Below the pieces are notes generated by a model. That model was not told the origin of the DNA. It made no database searches and saw only the letters and a program-made list of their open reading frames with translations. A stretch of DNA of 64,000 bases from Tenacibaculum caenipelagi (GTDB lineage: Bacteria; Bacteroidota; Bacteroidia; Flavobacteriales; Flavobacteriaceae): assembly GCF_004363005.1 (NCBI RefSeq), contig NZ_SNYH01000001.1:310001-374000 (forward strand), written 5' to 3'. Of the stretch, positions 34,766 through 44,208 are shown in pieces. A program made the translations under genes and the position numbers. Within the stretch, counting starts at the first letter, position 1, and each line of letters opens with the position of its first letter.

Positions 34766-37327
34766 ATGGACGATAATTTTTCACCACAGGTTAGAGATGT
34801 TATTACTTTCAGTAAAGAGGAAGCCTTACGACTAGGCCATGACTTTATTGGAACAGAACATCTTTTGTTAGGTTTGATAAGGAAAGGTGACGGAAAAGCC
34901 ATTGAAATATTAACTACTTTTGATGTAGACTTAGATTTAGTTCGCAATAAATTAGAAAAGTTAAATCCGACAATTCCATCCATAGCAAACTCTCAAAGAA
35001 AGAGCTTACACCTTACAAGACAAGCAGAAAAAGCAATAAAAACAACGTTTTTAGAAGCTAAATTATACCAAAGTAGCGCTATTGACACAGCTCATTTATT
35101 GTTATGTATTTTACGTAACGAAAATGATCCTACAACAAAACTACTTCAAAAGTATGATGTAGACTATGAGCAAGCAAAAAGCTTATATAAAGAATTACAT
35201 GTAGATGATGACACGTATATTTCACCAGTAGATGAAACACCATCTGATGATGATTTTGCTGATGAAAAAACAAACCCTTATGGTCAACAACCACAAAAAG
35301 GAAAGCAAGTAAAAAAATCTAAAACTCCAGTTTTAGACAATTTTGGGCGCGATTTAACTGCCTTAGCTATTGCAGGAAAGTTAGACCCTGTAGTTGGCCG
35401 TATAAAAGAAATTGAACGCGTTTCTCAAATCTTAAGTAGACGTAAAAAGAACAATCCAATGCTAATTGGTGAACCTGGTGTTGGTAAATCTGCTATTGCA
35501 GAAGGATTAGCCTTACGCATTGTAAACAGAAAAGTTTCAAGAATTCTATTCGACAAACGTATTGTTTCATTAGACTTAGCTAGCCTTGTAGCCGGTACAA
35601 AGTATAGAGGTCAGTTTGAAGAACGTATGAAAGCGTTAATGAACGAGCTTGAAAAAAATGATGACATCATATTGTTTATTGATGAGATCCACACTATTGT
35701 TGGTGCTGGAGGCGCTACAGGTTCATTAGATGCTTCTAACATGTTAAAGCCTGCTTTAGCTAGAGGTGAAATTCAATGTATTGGAGCCACTACTTTAGAT
35801 GAGTACAGAACAAATATTGAAAAAGACGGTGCATTAGAGCGTCGTTTTCAGAAAGTAATTGTAGATCCTACTACTGTTGAAGAGACAATACAAATTCTAC
35901 ACAACATTAAAGGAAAATACGAAACACATCATAATGTTACTTTTACCGATGAGGCTATTGAAGCTTGCGTAAAATTAACCAACCGTTATATGACCGATCG
36001 CTTCTTACCAGACAAAGCTATTGACGCCTTAGATGAAGCGGGTTCTCGTATTCATATTACAAATATTGTAGTACCTCAACAAATTTTAGAGCTTGAAGAA
36101 AAGCTTGAAGAAATTCGTGAACGCAAAACCAAAGCAGTTAGCGGACAAAAGTATGAGGAAGCTGCAAAACTTAGAGATGATGAAAAAAATATTGAAACAG
36201 CTTTAGAATCTGCTCAACATCAATGGGAAGAAGATTCTAAACTACATCGTGAAACTGTTACTCAAGATAATGTAGCTGAAGTAGTTTCAATGATGACAGG
36301 AATTCCTGTAAATCGTGTTGCCGAAGCAGAAAGCAGTCGTTTAGCAGAATTACCTCAATTAATCAAAGGTAAAGTAATCGGACAAGAAGAAGCGGTAACC
36401 AAGGTTGTTAAAGCCATTCAAAGAAACCGCGTAGGATTGAAAGATCCGAACAAACCTATTGGTTCGTTTATTTTCTTAGGTTCTACTGGAGTTGGTAAAA
36501 CACAATTAGCAAAAGTATTAGCTCGCGAGTTGTTTGACTCTGACGATTCTTTAATTAGAATTGACATGAGTGAATACATGGAAAAATTTGCAATTTCACG
36601 TTTAATCGGTGCACCTCCAGGATATGTTGGCTACGAAGAAGGTGGTCAATTAACCGAAAAAGTACGCCGCAAACCTTACTCTGTAATTTTACTAGATGAA
36701 ATTGAAAAAGCGCACCCAGATGTATTTAACATGCTATTACAAGTATTAGATGACGGACACATAACTGACAGTTTAGGTCGTAAAATTGACTTCAGAAATA
36801 CCGTTATTATTATGACATCCAATATTGGAGCTCGTAAATTAAAAGATTTTGGTAGCGGTGTTGGTTTTGGTACCTCTTCAAAAAAAGAACAGGAAGATGC
36901 CAATGCAAAAAGTATTATTGAAAATGCTTTGAAAAAATCATTTGCTCCTGAGTTCTTAAACCGTATCGATGATGTTGTTGTTTTCAACTCATTAGAACGT
37001 GAAGATATTCACAAAATCATTGATATTGAATTAGACAAACTCTTAAAACGTATTGAAGACATAGGCTACAACTTAACTTTGAGCGAAAAAGCCAAAGACT
37101 ATATTGCAGACAAAGGTTTTGATAAACAATACGGAGCAAGACCTTTAAAAAGAGCGATTCAAAAATATATTGAAGATGCTTTAGCTGAAGAAATCGTGAA
37201 TTCTAAACTAAGTGAAGGTGATACTATTTTCATGGATTTAGATGAGAAAGACAAAAAACTCATTATTAGAATTGAAAAAGGCGAAAAACCCAAAGAGTCT
37301 AGAACAGAAATAGACGAAGACAAATAA
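34766..37327 (+). CDS. clpC: ATP-dependent Clp protease ATP-binding subunit ClpC
   Basis: AAA+ unfoldase that feeds substrates to ClpP and takes part in protein quality control. At 853 aa its domains run: Clp N-domain repeats (residues 1-145), an acidic linker (about 150-180), AAA1 with Walker A GEPGVGKSA and Walker B LFIDEIH, a UVR-type middle segment (QKYEEAAKLRDDE near 465), and AAA2 with GSTGVGKTQ and LLDEIEKAHP. A C-terminal D2-small domain ends in a charged tail. It is transcribed alone, divergent from gyrA, with a strong terminator. The UVR-containing middle domain favours ClpC over ClpA or ClpB. Confidence 0.95.
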   Translation: MDDNFSPQVRDVITFSKEEALRLGHDFIGTEHLLLGLIRKGDGKAIEILTTFDVDLDLVRNKLEKLNPTIPSIANSQRKSLHLTRQAEKAIKTTFLEAKLYQSSAIDTAHLLLCILRNENDPTTKLLQKYDVDYEQAKSLYKELHVDDDTYISPVDETPSDDDFADEKTNPYGQQPQKGKQVKKSKTPVLDNFGRDLTALAIAGKLDPVVGRIKEIERVSQILSRRKKNNPMLIGEPGVGKSAIAEGLALRIVNRKVSRILFDKRIVSLDLASLVAGTKYRGQFEERMKALMNELEKNDDIILFIDEIHTIVGAGGATGSLDASNMLKPALARGEIQCIGATTLDEYRTNIEKDGALERRFQKVIVDPTTVEETIQILHNIKGKYETHHNVTFTDEAIEACVKLTNRYMTDRFLPDKAIDALDEAGSRIHITNIVVPQQILELEEKLEEIRERKTKAVSGQKYEEAAKLRDDEKNIETALESAQHQWEEDSKLHRETVTQDNVAEVVSMMTGIPVNRVAEAESSRLAELPQLIKGKVIGQEEAVTKVVKAIQRNRVGLKDPNKPIGSFIFLGSTGVGKTQLAKVLARELFDSDDSLIRIDMSEYMEKFAISRLIGAPPGYVGYEEGGQLTEKVRRKPYSVILLDEIEKAHPDVFNMLLQVLDDGHITDSLGRKIDFRNTVIIMTSNIGARKLKDFGSGVGFGTSSKKEQEDANAKSIIENALKKSFAPEFLNRIDDVVVFNSLEREDIHKIIDIELDKLLKRIEDIGYNLTLSEKAKDYIADKGFDKQYGARPLKRAIQKYIEDALAEEIVNSKLSEGDTIFMDLDEKDKKLIIRIEKGEKPKESRTEIDEDK

Positions 37328-37330
37328 ATA

Positions 37331-37366
37331 AAAAATCCCAAGTAAATAACGCTTGGGATTTTTTTA
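37331..37366 (+). terminator. Terminator of clpC
   Basis: AAAATCCCAAG / CTTGGGATTTT stem, 9-base loop, T7 tail. Confidence 0.9.
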
Positions 37367-37467
37367 TCCCCTTCATTTTACCCAACTCATAAACTAGTTT
37401 CATTTATCCCTAATAATTGAACTTAATAAAATTAAAAAGATTAATTATTAACTATAACAACTAAACT

Positions 37468-38505
37468 ATGAACTCAACAAATGAAAACCAAATTACCCCT
37501 TCAAGAATTATGGAAGTAGGCATGGGTTTTTGGGCTTCAAAAACCTTACTTACTGCAGTTAAAATGGGGTTATTCACACATTTAGCCAAAGGGGGACTAT
37601 CAGGAAAAGAAATTCAAGATAAGCTCAAACTTCATGATAGATCTCTTTTCGACTTTCTTGACACATTAGTTGCTTTAGGCTTCTTACAGCGCTCTGGATT
37701 AAAAGAAAGTGCTATATATAGTAATTCTGAAGACTCCAACTTGTTTTTAGACAAAAACAAACCAAGTTATATGGGAGGCATATTAGAAATGTCTAACAAC
37801 AGATTGTATCCTTTTTGGAACGACTTAGAAGAAGCTTTAATTACCGGAAAACCACAAAACGAGACAAAAAATGGTGGCAAGCCGCTATTTGAAGCAATTT
37901 ATGCAGATGAAAATAAGCTCCGAGAATTTATACACGGAATGTCAGGTGTTCAGGCTGGAAATTTTATGAAGTTAGCTCGTGATATTGATTTTTCCAAATA
38001 CGACACCCTTTGTGATGTTGGTGGCTCTGGAGCTACTCTATCCATACAAATTGCAAAAAACAACCCACATATAAAATGCATCTCTTTTGACCTTCCCGAA
38101 GTAGAACCAATAGCCAAAGAAAATGTAAACCATTTTGGTTTAAACGATAGAATAGAAATTCGCTCAGGTGATTTCTTTACTGATGAATTACCCAAAGCAG
38201 ATGTTATTACCATGGGAAACATCCTACACGATTGGGGAACAAAAGATAAATTAATGCTCATAAAAAAAGCCTATAACGCCCTACCTAAAGAAGGAGCGCT
38301 AATCATTATTGAAAACATCATTGATGATGACAGAAACAAGAATGCTTTTGGTTTAATGATGTCGCTAAACATGCTTATTGAAACTGATGAAGGCTATGAC
38401 TTTACGCTCTCAGACTTTAATAAATGGGCAAAAGAGGTAGGTTTTAGCGATGCTAGAATGATGCATTTAACGGGTCCTGCAAGTGCCATTATTGCTGTTA
38501 AATAA
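37468..38505 (+). CDS. SAM-dependent O-methyltransferase, acetylserotonin-MT-like
   Basis: A 345-aa enzyme with a dimerisation winged-helix (residues 10-95, with LHDRSLFDFLDTLVALGFL) and a class I methyltransferase fold. The SAM motif is LCDVGGSGATL (near 175-185), with acidic binding residue D in SFDLPEV, and the catalytic-type GNILHDWG with its His near 255. This set is typical of the O-methyltransferase family that acts on small phenolic or polyketide substrates. The substrate is unknown. The gene stands alone between terminators. Some bacterial relatives serve carotenoid or quinone pathways, but nothing nearby supports that. Confidence 0.88.
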   Translation: MNSTNENQITPSRIMEVGMGFWASKTLLTAVKMGLFTHLAKGGLSGKEIQDKLKLHDRSLFDFLDTLVALGFLQRSGLKESAIYSNSEDSNLFLDKNKPSYMGGILEMSNNRLYPFWNDLEEALITGKPQNETKNGGKPLFEAIYADENKLREFIHGMSGVQAGNFMKLARDIDFSKYDTLCDVGGSGATLSIQIAKNNPHIKCISFDLPEVEPIAKENVNHFGLNDRIEIRSGDFFTDELPKADVITMGNILHDWGTKDKLMLIKKAYNALPKEGALIIIENIIDDDRNKNAFGLMMSLNMLIETDEGYDFTLSDFNKWAKEVGFSDARMMHLTGPASAIIAVK

Positions 38506-38573
38506 TTCTAAAAATTAAAAAATATCGAACCAAAATAGACAAAGACATTTAAAAAACAATACTGAGAATGAAG

Positions 38574-38601
38574 AACCTAAGCTATAGCTTAGGTTTTTTT
38601 A
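38574..38601 (+). terminator. Terminator of the methyltransferase gene
   Basis: AACCTAAGCTATAGCTTAGG palindromic stem followed by T7. Confidence 0.9.
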
Positions 38602-38630
38602 TTAGATTTGTCCCTCAAAAAATTGAAAAG

Positions 38631-38705
38631 AAATAAATTGCTAGAAATTCCGCATACACTTCCAAACAAGCAGTATAACAGTAATTTTATTACGTATATA
38701 AATCA
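38631..38705. repeat. Dispersed intergenic element, upstream type (copy U1)
   Basis: AAATAAATTGCTAG, 37 bases, then GTAATTTTATTACGTATATAA. The same two blocks with nearly the same spacing (ATTGCTA to GTAATTTTATT, 44 against 45 bases) lie before the frameshifted gene at 49183. Partial inverted symmetry of the blocks allows a long hairpin. Confidence 0.6.
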
Positions 38706-38731
38706 ACCGTAACACACTAACAAAGAACACT

Positions 38732-39259
38732 TTGAAAAAACTATTAATATTTATAACATCCTTATTTTCTGCAAACGTAAGTTCTCAAACGAAATTTGAT
38801 TTGGATACGGTTTTGAAAATCGAAAGACGGGATATGATTGTGATGGAAATTGATTCATACCTGAACGAAAAATCAGAATATGGAGAAAAGATTGAGAAAC
38901 TGAATTCATCACAACGGACTTTCTTTTTTATAGAAAATTTAGAGCGTGAAATTAACAATGGTGGATTTAATCAATTCTATTTCAATTCGAGCGGGAATTT
39001 TAGCCAAGAAACTGTTTCTGCACTTTTGGAAATCGGAGCAAATAAAACAGCGGAAATTGTAAAAAAAGCAAACTCAGAATTTAAAAATGGAACTGTACCT
39101 AAGGAGAAAGCTGAAAGACAAAATGAACTGGAACTGATTGAAGAAAAGGCAGAAGAAAACTGGAATAAATGTGATTCTGAATTTTATGAATATCATGATA
39201 ATTTGACCGAATTATTAATTGTCTTTGTAATTAAAAATAAAATGGAATTTAAAAAATAA
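38732..39259 (+). CDS. DMP19 family protein (DUF4375), exported
   Basis: A 175-aa protein read from a TTG start, followed by a signal peptide (KKLLIFITSLFSANVSSQ). The DMP19-like core has FIENLEREINNGGFNQFY near residue 75, the hallmark INNGGFxQF, then SGNFSQETVSALLEIGA, and a Lys/Glu-rich end. Neisserial DMP19 is a DNA-mimic protein; that function should not be carried over here, especially given the signal peptide. The gene lies between two copies of a dispersed intergenic element and looks like a single-gene cassette. No ATG gives the signal peptide, which supports the TTG start. Confidence 0.78.
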   Translation: MKKLLIFITSLFSANVSSQTKFDLDTVLKIERRDMIVMEIDSYLNEKSEYGEKIEKLNSSQRTFFFIENLEREINNGGFNQFYFNSSGNFSQETVSALLEIGANKTAEIVKKANSEFKNGTVPKEKAERQNELELIEEKAEENWNKCDSEFYEYHDNLTELLIVFVIKNKMEFKK

Positions 39260-39261
39260 CG

Positions 39262-39310
39262 TGTTAAAACAAAGTATATAAAAAATTGCTAGGTTTAGCT
39301 AAACCAAAGT
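39262..39310. repeat. Dispersed intergenic element, downstream type (copy D1)
   Basis: GTATATAAAAAATTGCTAGG just after the DMP19 stop resembles GTATATAATTTATTACTAG after the frameshifted gene (49810). A GTTA tetranucleotide run (about four units) follows near 39310. Confidence 0.45.
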
Positions 39311-39409
39311 TAGTTAGTTAGTTACTTGTTTGCTTGCTTTTGAATTTCCTTCGGAAAAATCTTCAGACACATGCACACAGCTTTTTCATATATATAACCG
39401 TTGAAAATA

Positions 39410-39448
39410 AAAAAACTCCAACTATAAATTACAGTTGGAGTTTTTTTT
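39410..39448. terminator. Bidirectional terminator (DMP19 gene / hutH)
   Basis: AAAAAACTCCAACT / AGTTGGAGTTTTTTTT stem with a 10-base loop; T-rich on both strands. Confidence 0.88.
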
Positions 39449-39466
39449 ATATCACTTTATTATTTC

Positions 39467-40972
39467 TTAAAACAACTCTTCTACTTCAATAGTTAAGTTA
39501 TTAATAAAGCTTTCTGCGTTTTTAATATCGTTATGCAATACTCTATCATCATTTACCACTGGTACATCTTGTCTAAACATTCCTACAAAAGAAGCCAAGA
39601 ACTCAGAAGTGTTGTGTTTTCTAAAAGACAATCCTTGTGAAGCATTCATTAGTTCAATAGCCAATACCGAACATACATTGTCAATTACTTTTTTAGCTTT
39701 TACAGCTGCATTTGCCCCCATACTTACGTGATCTTCTTGTCCGTTACTCGACACAATAGAATCAATACTCGATGGTGTACAGAATTGCTTATTTGCACTT
39801 ACAATACTTGCTGCTGTATACTGCGGAATCATGAATCCACTATTCAATCCTGGGTTAGAAACCAAAAATGCTGGTAATCCTCGTAATCCAGAAACTAACT
39901 GATACGTTCTTCTCTCTGAAATATTTCCTAACTCAGCAACAGCAATCGCTAAATAATCTAACGCTAACGCCAATGGTTGACCGTGAAAATTTCCACCAGA
40001 AACAATAATATCTTCGTTAACAAACACATTTGGGTTGTCGGTTACTGAATTGATTTCGGTCACAAATGTTTTCTTTACAAACTCTAAAGTATCTTTCGTT
40101 GCTCCGTGAACTTGCGGCATACATCTAAACGAATACGGATCTTGTACGTGTTCTTTCGGTTGTTCTATTAACTCACTGCCTTCTAATAATTCTTCAATAC
40201 GTTTTGCCGTAGCTAACTGTCCGTTGTGTGGACGTACTAAATGAATCAACTCATTAAAAGGTTCTATTCTTCCATCAAAAGCCTCTAAAGAAACTGAACC
40301 AATTACATCTGCCAAGTATGATAATTTATATGCTTTTAATAAATTATGTACTCCATAAGCACTCATAAATTGAGTTCCATTTAACAATGCTAACCCCTCT
40401 TTAGATTGTAAATTGATTTTTTCCCATCCAAACTTTGTTAATAACGTTTCGCCAGAAATTTTCTCTCCTTCAAAATACACTTCTCCTAAACCAATTAATG
40501 GTAATGATAAATGCGCTAACGGAGCTAAATCTCCTGAGGCACCTAACGACCCTTGCGTATAAACAACAGGAAGAATATTATTATTGTAAAATTCAATCAA
40601 ACGCTCAACTGTTGCTAATTGCACTCCTGAATGTCCATAGCTTAGTGATTGAATCTTAAGTAACAGCATTAATTTCACAATCTCTTGTGGCACTTCATCT
40701 CCCGTTCCGCAAGCGTGACTCATTACTAAGTTCTCTTGCAACTGCTGTAAGTTTTCACCACCAATCTTTACATTACACAACGAGCCAAAACCGGTATTGA
40801 TTCCGTAAATAGGATCGCTATGAGTTTTCATCTTTTCATCAAGATACATACGACACTTTTGTATCTTTTCTTTTGATTCTTCTGATAATGAAAGCTTTTT
40901 ATCTAGTAATAAAATACTATGAATATCTTCTAAACCTATTGGTTTTGAACTTATTATATGTGTAGTATCCAT
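39467..40972 (-). CDS. hutH: Histidine ammonia-lyase
   Basis: Removes ammonia from L-histidine to give trans-urocanate, the first step of histidine breakdown. The start used is MDTTHIISSKPIG at 40972 (501 aa). An upstream in-frame ATG at 41056 adds 28 residues rich in Phe and Lys that are unlike the family. The MIO prosthetic group would form from Ala-Ser-Gly in GSLGASGDLAPLAHL, near residue 145. Other family motifs are YGINTGFG near 55 and the substrate-site LLNGTQFMSAYG. No hutU, hutI or hutG lies nearby, so the rest of the pathway is elsewhere. An aromatic ammonia-lyase acting on Tyr or Phe is less likely given the sequence around GLALLNGTQ. Confidence 0.93.
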   Translation of the reverse strand: MDTTHIISSKPIGLEDIHSILLLDKKLSLSEESKEKIQKCRMYLDEKMKTHSDPIYGINTGFGSLCNVKIGGENLQQLQENLVMSHACGTGDEVPQEIVKLMLLLKIQSLSYGHSGVQLATVERLIEFYNNNILPVVYTQGSLGASGDLAPLAHLSLPLIGLGEVYFEGEKISGETLLTKFGWEKINLQSKEGLALLNGTQFMSAYGVHNLLKAYKLSYLADVIGSVSLEAFDGRIEPFNELIHLVRPHNGQLATAKRIEELLEGSELIEQPKEHVQDPYSFRCMPQVHGATKDTLEFVKKTFVTEINSVTDNPNVFVNEDIIVSGGNFHGQPLALALDYLAIAVAELGNISERRTYQLVSGLRGLPAFLVSNPGLNSGFMIPQYTAASIVSANKQFCTPSSIDSIVSSNGQEDHVSMGANAAVKAKKVIDNVCSVLAIELMNASQGLSFRKHNTSEFLASFVGMFRQDVPVVNDDRVLHNDIKNAESFINNLTIEVEELF

Positions 40973-41136
40973 TTTAATATTTTTAAGGTGTACAAAGAAC
41001 CTAAAAAAAGATAAATTTTCAAGGTCTTTTCTCTTAAAAAATAGCTTAACGCTCAAATAATATGTTAAAATCTTTGATTAAAACGTTAAAAAAAGTAACT
41101 TCGGCGCCTTAAACACCATAATACTTAAACCTTTAA

Positions 41137-42525
41137 ATGATGAGAAAATTAGTACTTTTAGCCCTCATAGGAGTAAGCATAATTTCATGTAAGAAAGAAG
41201 AGCCGGTAAAAGATTATTTGATTTTATCTGGTAAAATTGAAAACTATAAAAAGAGAGACGTTACTTTATCTGGTTTCAGATTTGAAAAGAAAATAAAATT
41301 TGACAAGAATACTGGTTCTTTTATAGATACCTTAAAGATTGACAAAGACGGTTTTTACACTTTAATCTGCAACAAAAAACTTATTAATTTATACCTAACA
41401 AAAACAGACGATTCTGGTATTATTTTTGACTACAAAAACTCAAATATAATTAACTTTGAAGGTGTAAACGCAAACATTAATGACTACTTTCAACTAAAAC
41501 AAAAAACGTGGGAAGATATATTAGTGAATGCTAATAAATTATTCTCTCTAGAAGAAGAAGACTTTTTAAATAAAATAGAAGAATACAAAGATGCTTTGAC
41601 TGAACTTTCTATTTCAAAGAAATTACCAGCAGAATTCTTAAAACAAGAAGTGAAAAATATTGATTACGAATGTTTAAGAAACTTATATAACTATCAAGAC
41701 TACCATGTTACTTTAACAGGAAACAAAGATTTTAAAGTTTCTGAAAGCTTCCCTAACCCTTTAGAAAACTTTAACTACAGTAATGGTAATGACTATATGA
41801 ATTCTTATTCTTATAGAGCTATGTTGGAAGCAGAGTTAAAGAACATCGCCAAAGAAAAAAACAAAGAAGGAGAAGATTTACCCTTAACTTATTTAGAAAC
41901 AGTTCAAACTGAAGTTACGGATACAATCGCTAAAAACGATTTATTATATAACAGTGCTCAAAATAGTATTACATATACTAGTGATTTAAAAGAGTTTTAT
42001 AGAAAATTTATGGCGTATTCTACTAATGAAGCACATAAAAAAGAGATTACCGCAGACTACAATATGTTAAAAACAACAGCTAAAGGTCAGCCTGCTCCTA
42101 AATTTAAAGATTTTGTAAATTATGACGGAGGCACTACTTCAATGGATGATTTATTAGGAAAAGGTAAGTACTTATATATTGATGTTTGGGCTACTTGGTG
42201 TAGTTACTGTAAGAGAGAAATTCCTTTATTAAAAAGGATGGAACAAGAGTATCATGGTAAAAACATTGAATTTGTAAGTATAAATGTTGATGATAAAGGC
42301 AACGAAGAAAAGTGGAAAGAAACTATCCAAGATAGAGAAATGACTGGAATACAGTTAATGGCAGGTGATAGTCACTTAAAACTAGAATGGGCACAAAACT
42401 TTTTAATTAAAGGATTACCTAGATTTATCTTAATTGACCCTGATGGAAACATTGTGAGTCCAAATGCTCCATTTCCTTCTGAAGGAGAGAAATTAATCAA
42501 CATGTTTGATGAATTAGGTATATAA
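41137..42525 (+). CDS. TlpA-like thioredoxin-fold lipoprotein
   Basis: A 462-aa envelope protein with a lipoprotein signal (MMRKLVLLALIGVSIISC, lipid-modified Cys in ISC), an N-terminal unknown beta domain of about 300 residues, and a C-terminal TlpA/AhpC-type thioredoxin domain. The redox motif WATWCSYCKRE (CxxC) lies near residue 355, followed by GLPRFILIDPDG with the cis-Pro. The likely role is thiol-disulfide exchange in the periplasm. The N-terminal part is typical of flavobacterial TlpA lipoproteins, which often have a DUF4369-like domain there; I cannot confirm that here. It has its own terminator and is divergent from hutH. Confidence 0.88.
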   Translation: MMRKLVLLALIGVSIISCKKEEPVKDYLILSGKIENYKKRDVTLSGFRFEKKIKFDKNTGSFIDTLKIDKDGFYTLICNKKLINLYLTKTDDSGIIFDYKNSNIINFEGVNANINDYFQLKQKTWEDILVNANKLFSLEEEDFLNKIEEYKDALTELSISKKLPAEFLKQEVKNIDYECLRNLYNYQDYHVTLTGNKDFKVSESFPNPLENFNYSNGNDYMNSYSYRAMLEAELKNIAKEKNKEGEDLPLTYLETVQTEVTDTIAKNDLLYNSAQNSITYTSDLKEFYRKFMAYSTNEAHKKEITADYNMLKTTAKGQPAPKFKDFVNYDGGTTSMDDLLGKGKYLYIDVWATWCSYCKREIPLLKRMEQEYHGKNIEFVSINVDDKGNEEKWKETIQDREMTGIQLMAGDSHLKLEWAQNFLIKGLPRFILIDPDGNIVSPNAPFPSEGEKLINMFDELGI

Positions 42526-42572
42526 ATTAGCTGTCCTATCTTAAAAATAGCGATACAAGATTAATTAACATC

Positions 42573-42610
42573 AAAGGTAGTAATTTTTTAAATTGCTACC
42601 TTTTGTTTTT
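42573..42610 (+). terminator. Terminator of the TlpA-like gene
   Basis: AAAGGTAG / CTACCTTT stem extended by AATTT/AAATT, followed by a T-rich tail. Confidence 0.85.
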
Positions 42611-43314
42611 ATACGATTCAGGCAGGGCAGAATCATACTTTGTTTAAATTTATGATTTACCGTTAATTCATATTTTCCGACTAAAATTCATCATCCTTTT
42701 TCTATAATTTCACCAAGTATTCATGATTTTTTATAAATCGATTGAATAAAGTTAAAATTATGACTCCACGCTACATTATTTAAATTCCTCATTTTTTGTA
42801 GATATCATTTGATTAGGCATTAATAAATTATTCGAACAATGAGATCTTTTGTTACTTTAAATTTCTATTGCATTTTTCACTAACTTTCTCCTTGTTTCTA
42901 AAGAGATATTACCAATAAAAAGTAAAAGAAATTACATTAGATATGGCAAACTCTATCAGGAATATTGTCCAAATATATTTCCCTAAGACCTGATTCCTAG
43001 TGTAAAAACTAATACTAGAAAGCCCTACATACAATATATTAGAATAGGAGATAACTTGCTAATCATGTTCTACTAAAAACTTGACCATGACTTCTAGTAT
43101 CTGAAACCGATACCTGGGGATAAAACAAAAGACGGAATAGTGAGAAACGATCAATAATATAAATGCAAAAGACCTAGTTCTCGCTATACAGTATCTTTAA
43201 AATCTGATGTAAAACCAAAACAAGTAAGACACGTATAGATCTAGAGATAGATTTAGAAGCTTTGAGTTTTCTTTCAATAGACAAAACACTGAAAACAAAA
43301 CTTGTAACTATCTA
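42611..43314. other. Gene-free stretch, probably decayed DNA
   Basis: I find no open frame, RNA or clear repeat here. Stops are dense in all frames. Because the DNA directly downstream is a decayed transposase, this may be more of the same dead element, but no protein motif is readable. Confidence 0.5.
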
Positions 43315-43730
43315 TTATTGAGTAAATAAATGGAAGAGAAAATAGATTTACCAACACAGAAAACACCTTCTGAAATAGTTGAATTAGGTAAGATATAAGT
43401 TATATTGAAAATAAAAAAACTACCGTTAGATATGGACTGCTATTGATAGATTTAGTAAAAGATTTGTCAATTTTTTTATAAAGATAGGTCTACAAAAACA
43501 GGGTTAAAACTTTGGAAAAAGCTAAAGAAAAAAACAAATTAATCATTTCTGTTCATCTTATTAGAAGAGTTACTGTAAGTCTATTCCTAATCATAAACAT
43601 TTACAATTCAAAACAGAATTTTTTACAGTTGAAGTATATAGTTAAGACATTATCTTTCTAGATTTAGAAGAAAAACCAAGTGTTACACTAAAAATAAAAC
43701 ACATGATGCAAAAATCTTTGAAACTAATAA
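43315..43730 (+). pseudogene. Remnant of an IS1-family transposase
   Basis: Broken pieces line up in order across all three plus-strand frames: VNKWKRK (43322), EIVEL (43372), WTAIDRFSKRFVNFFIKIG (43433 on), a frame change into TGLKLWKKL, and RHYLSRFRRKTKCYTKNK (43645-43698). The last piece matches, from memory, the C-terminus of IS1 InsB-type transposases, which have a conserved RRKTKCY-like motif. EIVEL is followed by sequence that would fit the family's catalytic D-E region once a frame is restored. Several stops and frameshifts separate the pieces, so it is inactive. Element ends were not found. Confidence 0.75.
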
Positions 43731-43909
43731 TGCTAAAGAATTAAATATACTAATAAATAAACTCTCTAAATCTATTTTATTCAAGTGTAGTTTTGAAAAT
43801 TTAATAGAAAAACTTACTAATTGATATTAGTTTTGTTGTCAAATCTCTTCTAGTTAGACAAAAGTTTCAAAATCTAACGGAAGGGTATTCAACAACAAAA
43901 CTAGATTAA

Positions 43910-44095
43910 TTACTCAGTTACCACACAATATCCTCGCCCAGTATTATAATCATAGAAATGATTATGATTTTCACAATCATCCTCCCATGCCCATGGATCT
44001 AAAGGGCAGCTAGTAGGTGCCTCTTGACCTCCTGAAATTTGTTTTAATTGATCTTGATTTAAAGCTTTTCCTAGACTAAAAATTGATTTTTTCAT
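43910..44095 (-). CDS. Double-glycine leader peptide precursor (peptide 3)
   Basis: A 61-aa precursor. The leader starts MKKSIFSLGKALNQDQL and ends in GG at residues 22-23, the same length and layout as peptides 1 and 2. The 38-aa core is acidic and aromatic (PLDPWAWEDDCENHNHFY, then YNTGRGYC) with three Cys. It is preceded on its strand by a block resembling the element before peptide 1. It lies beside the dead transposase, far from the other two peptides, so copies are scattered. No processing gene is adjacent. Confidence 0.75.
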   Translation of the reverse strand: MKKSIFSLGKALNQDQLKQISGGQEAPTSCPLDPWAWEDDCENHNHFYDYNTGRGYCVVTE

Positions 44096-44160
44096 AATTT
44101 ATATTATATAATTTTACTAGCTTCAATAGTACTACTTAACATTTAAGAAAAACATTAAAA

Positions 44161-44189
44161 ACCCGTAAAAAAAGTAAGGTAAAACCATA
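44161..44189 (-). promoter_or_regulatory. Conserved upstream element of peptide gene (copy 3)
   Basis: On the minus strand, TATGGTTTTACCTTAC, a T-run, then ACGGGT, about 94 bases before the ATG. It aligns with 6567-6597 at nearly every position of the first 30 bases. Confidence 0.5.
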
Positions 44190-44208
44190 ACGTTATTAAA
44201 ACACTAAA

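Noticed and set aside
38732..39259. DMP19 as a DNA-mimic anti-restriction factor
   Set aside because: The visible signal peptide places it outside the cytoplasm, so the neisserial function should not be transferred on the domain name alone.
40972..41056. Extended N-terminus of histidine ammonia-lyase
   Set aside because: The 28 extra residues are Phe/Lys-rich, unlike the family; the start at 40972 aligns with known HutH lengths.
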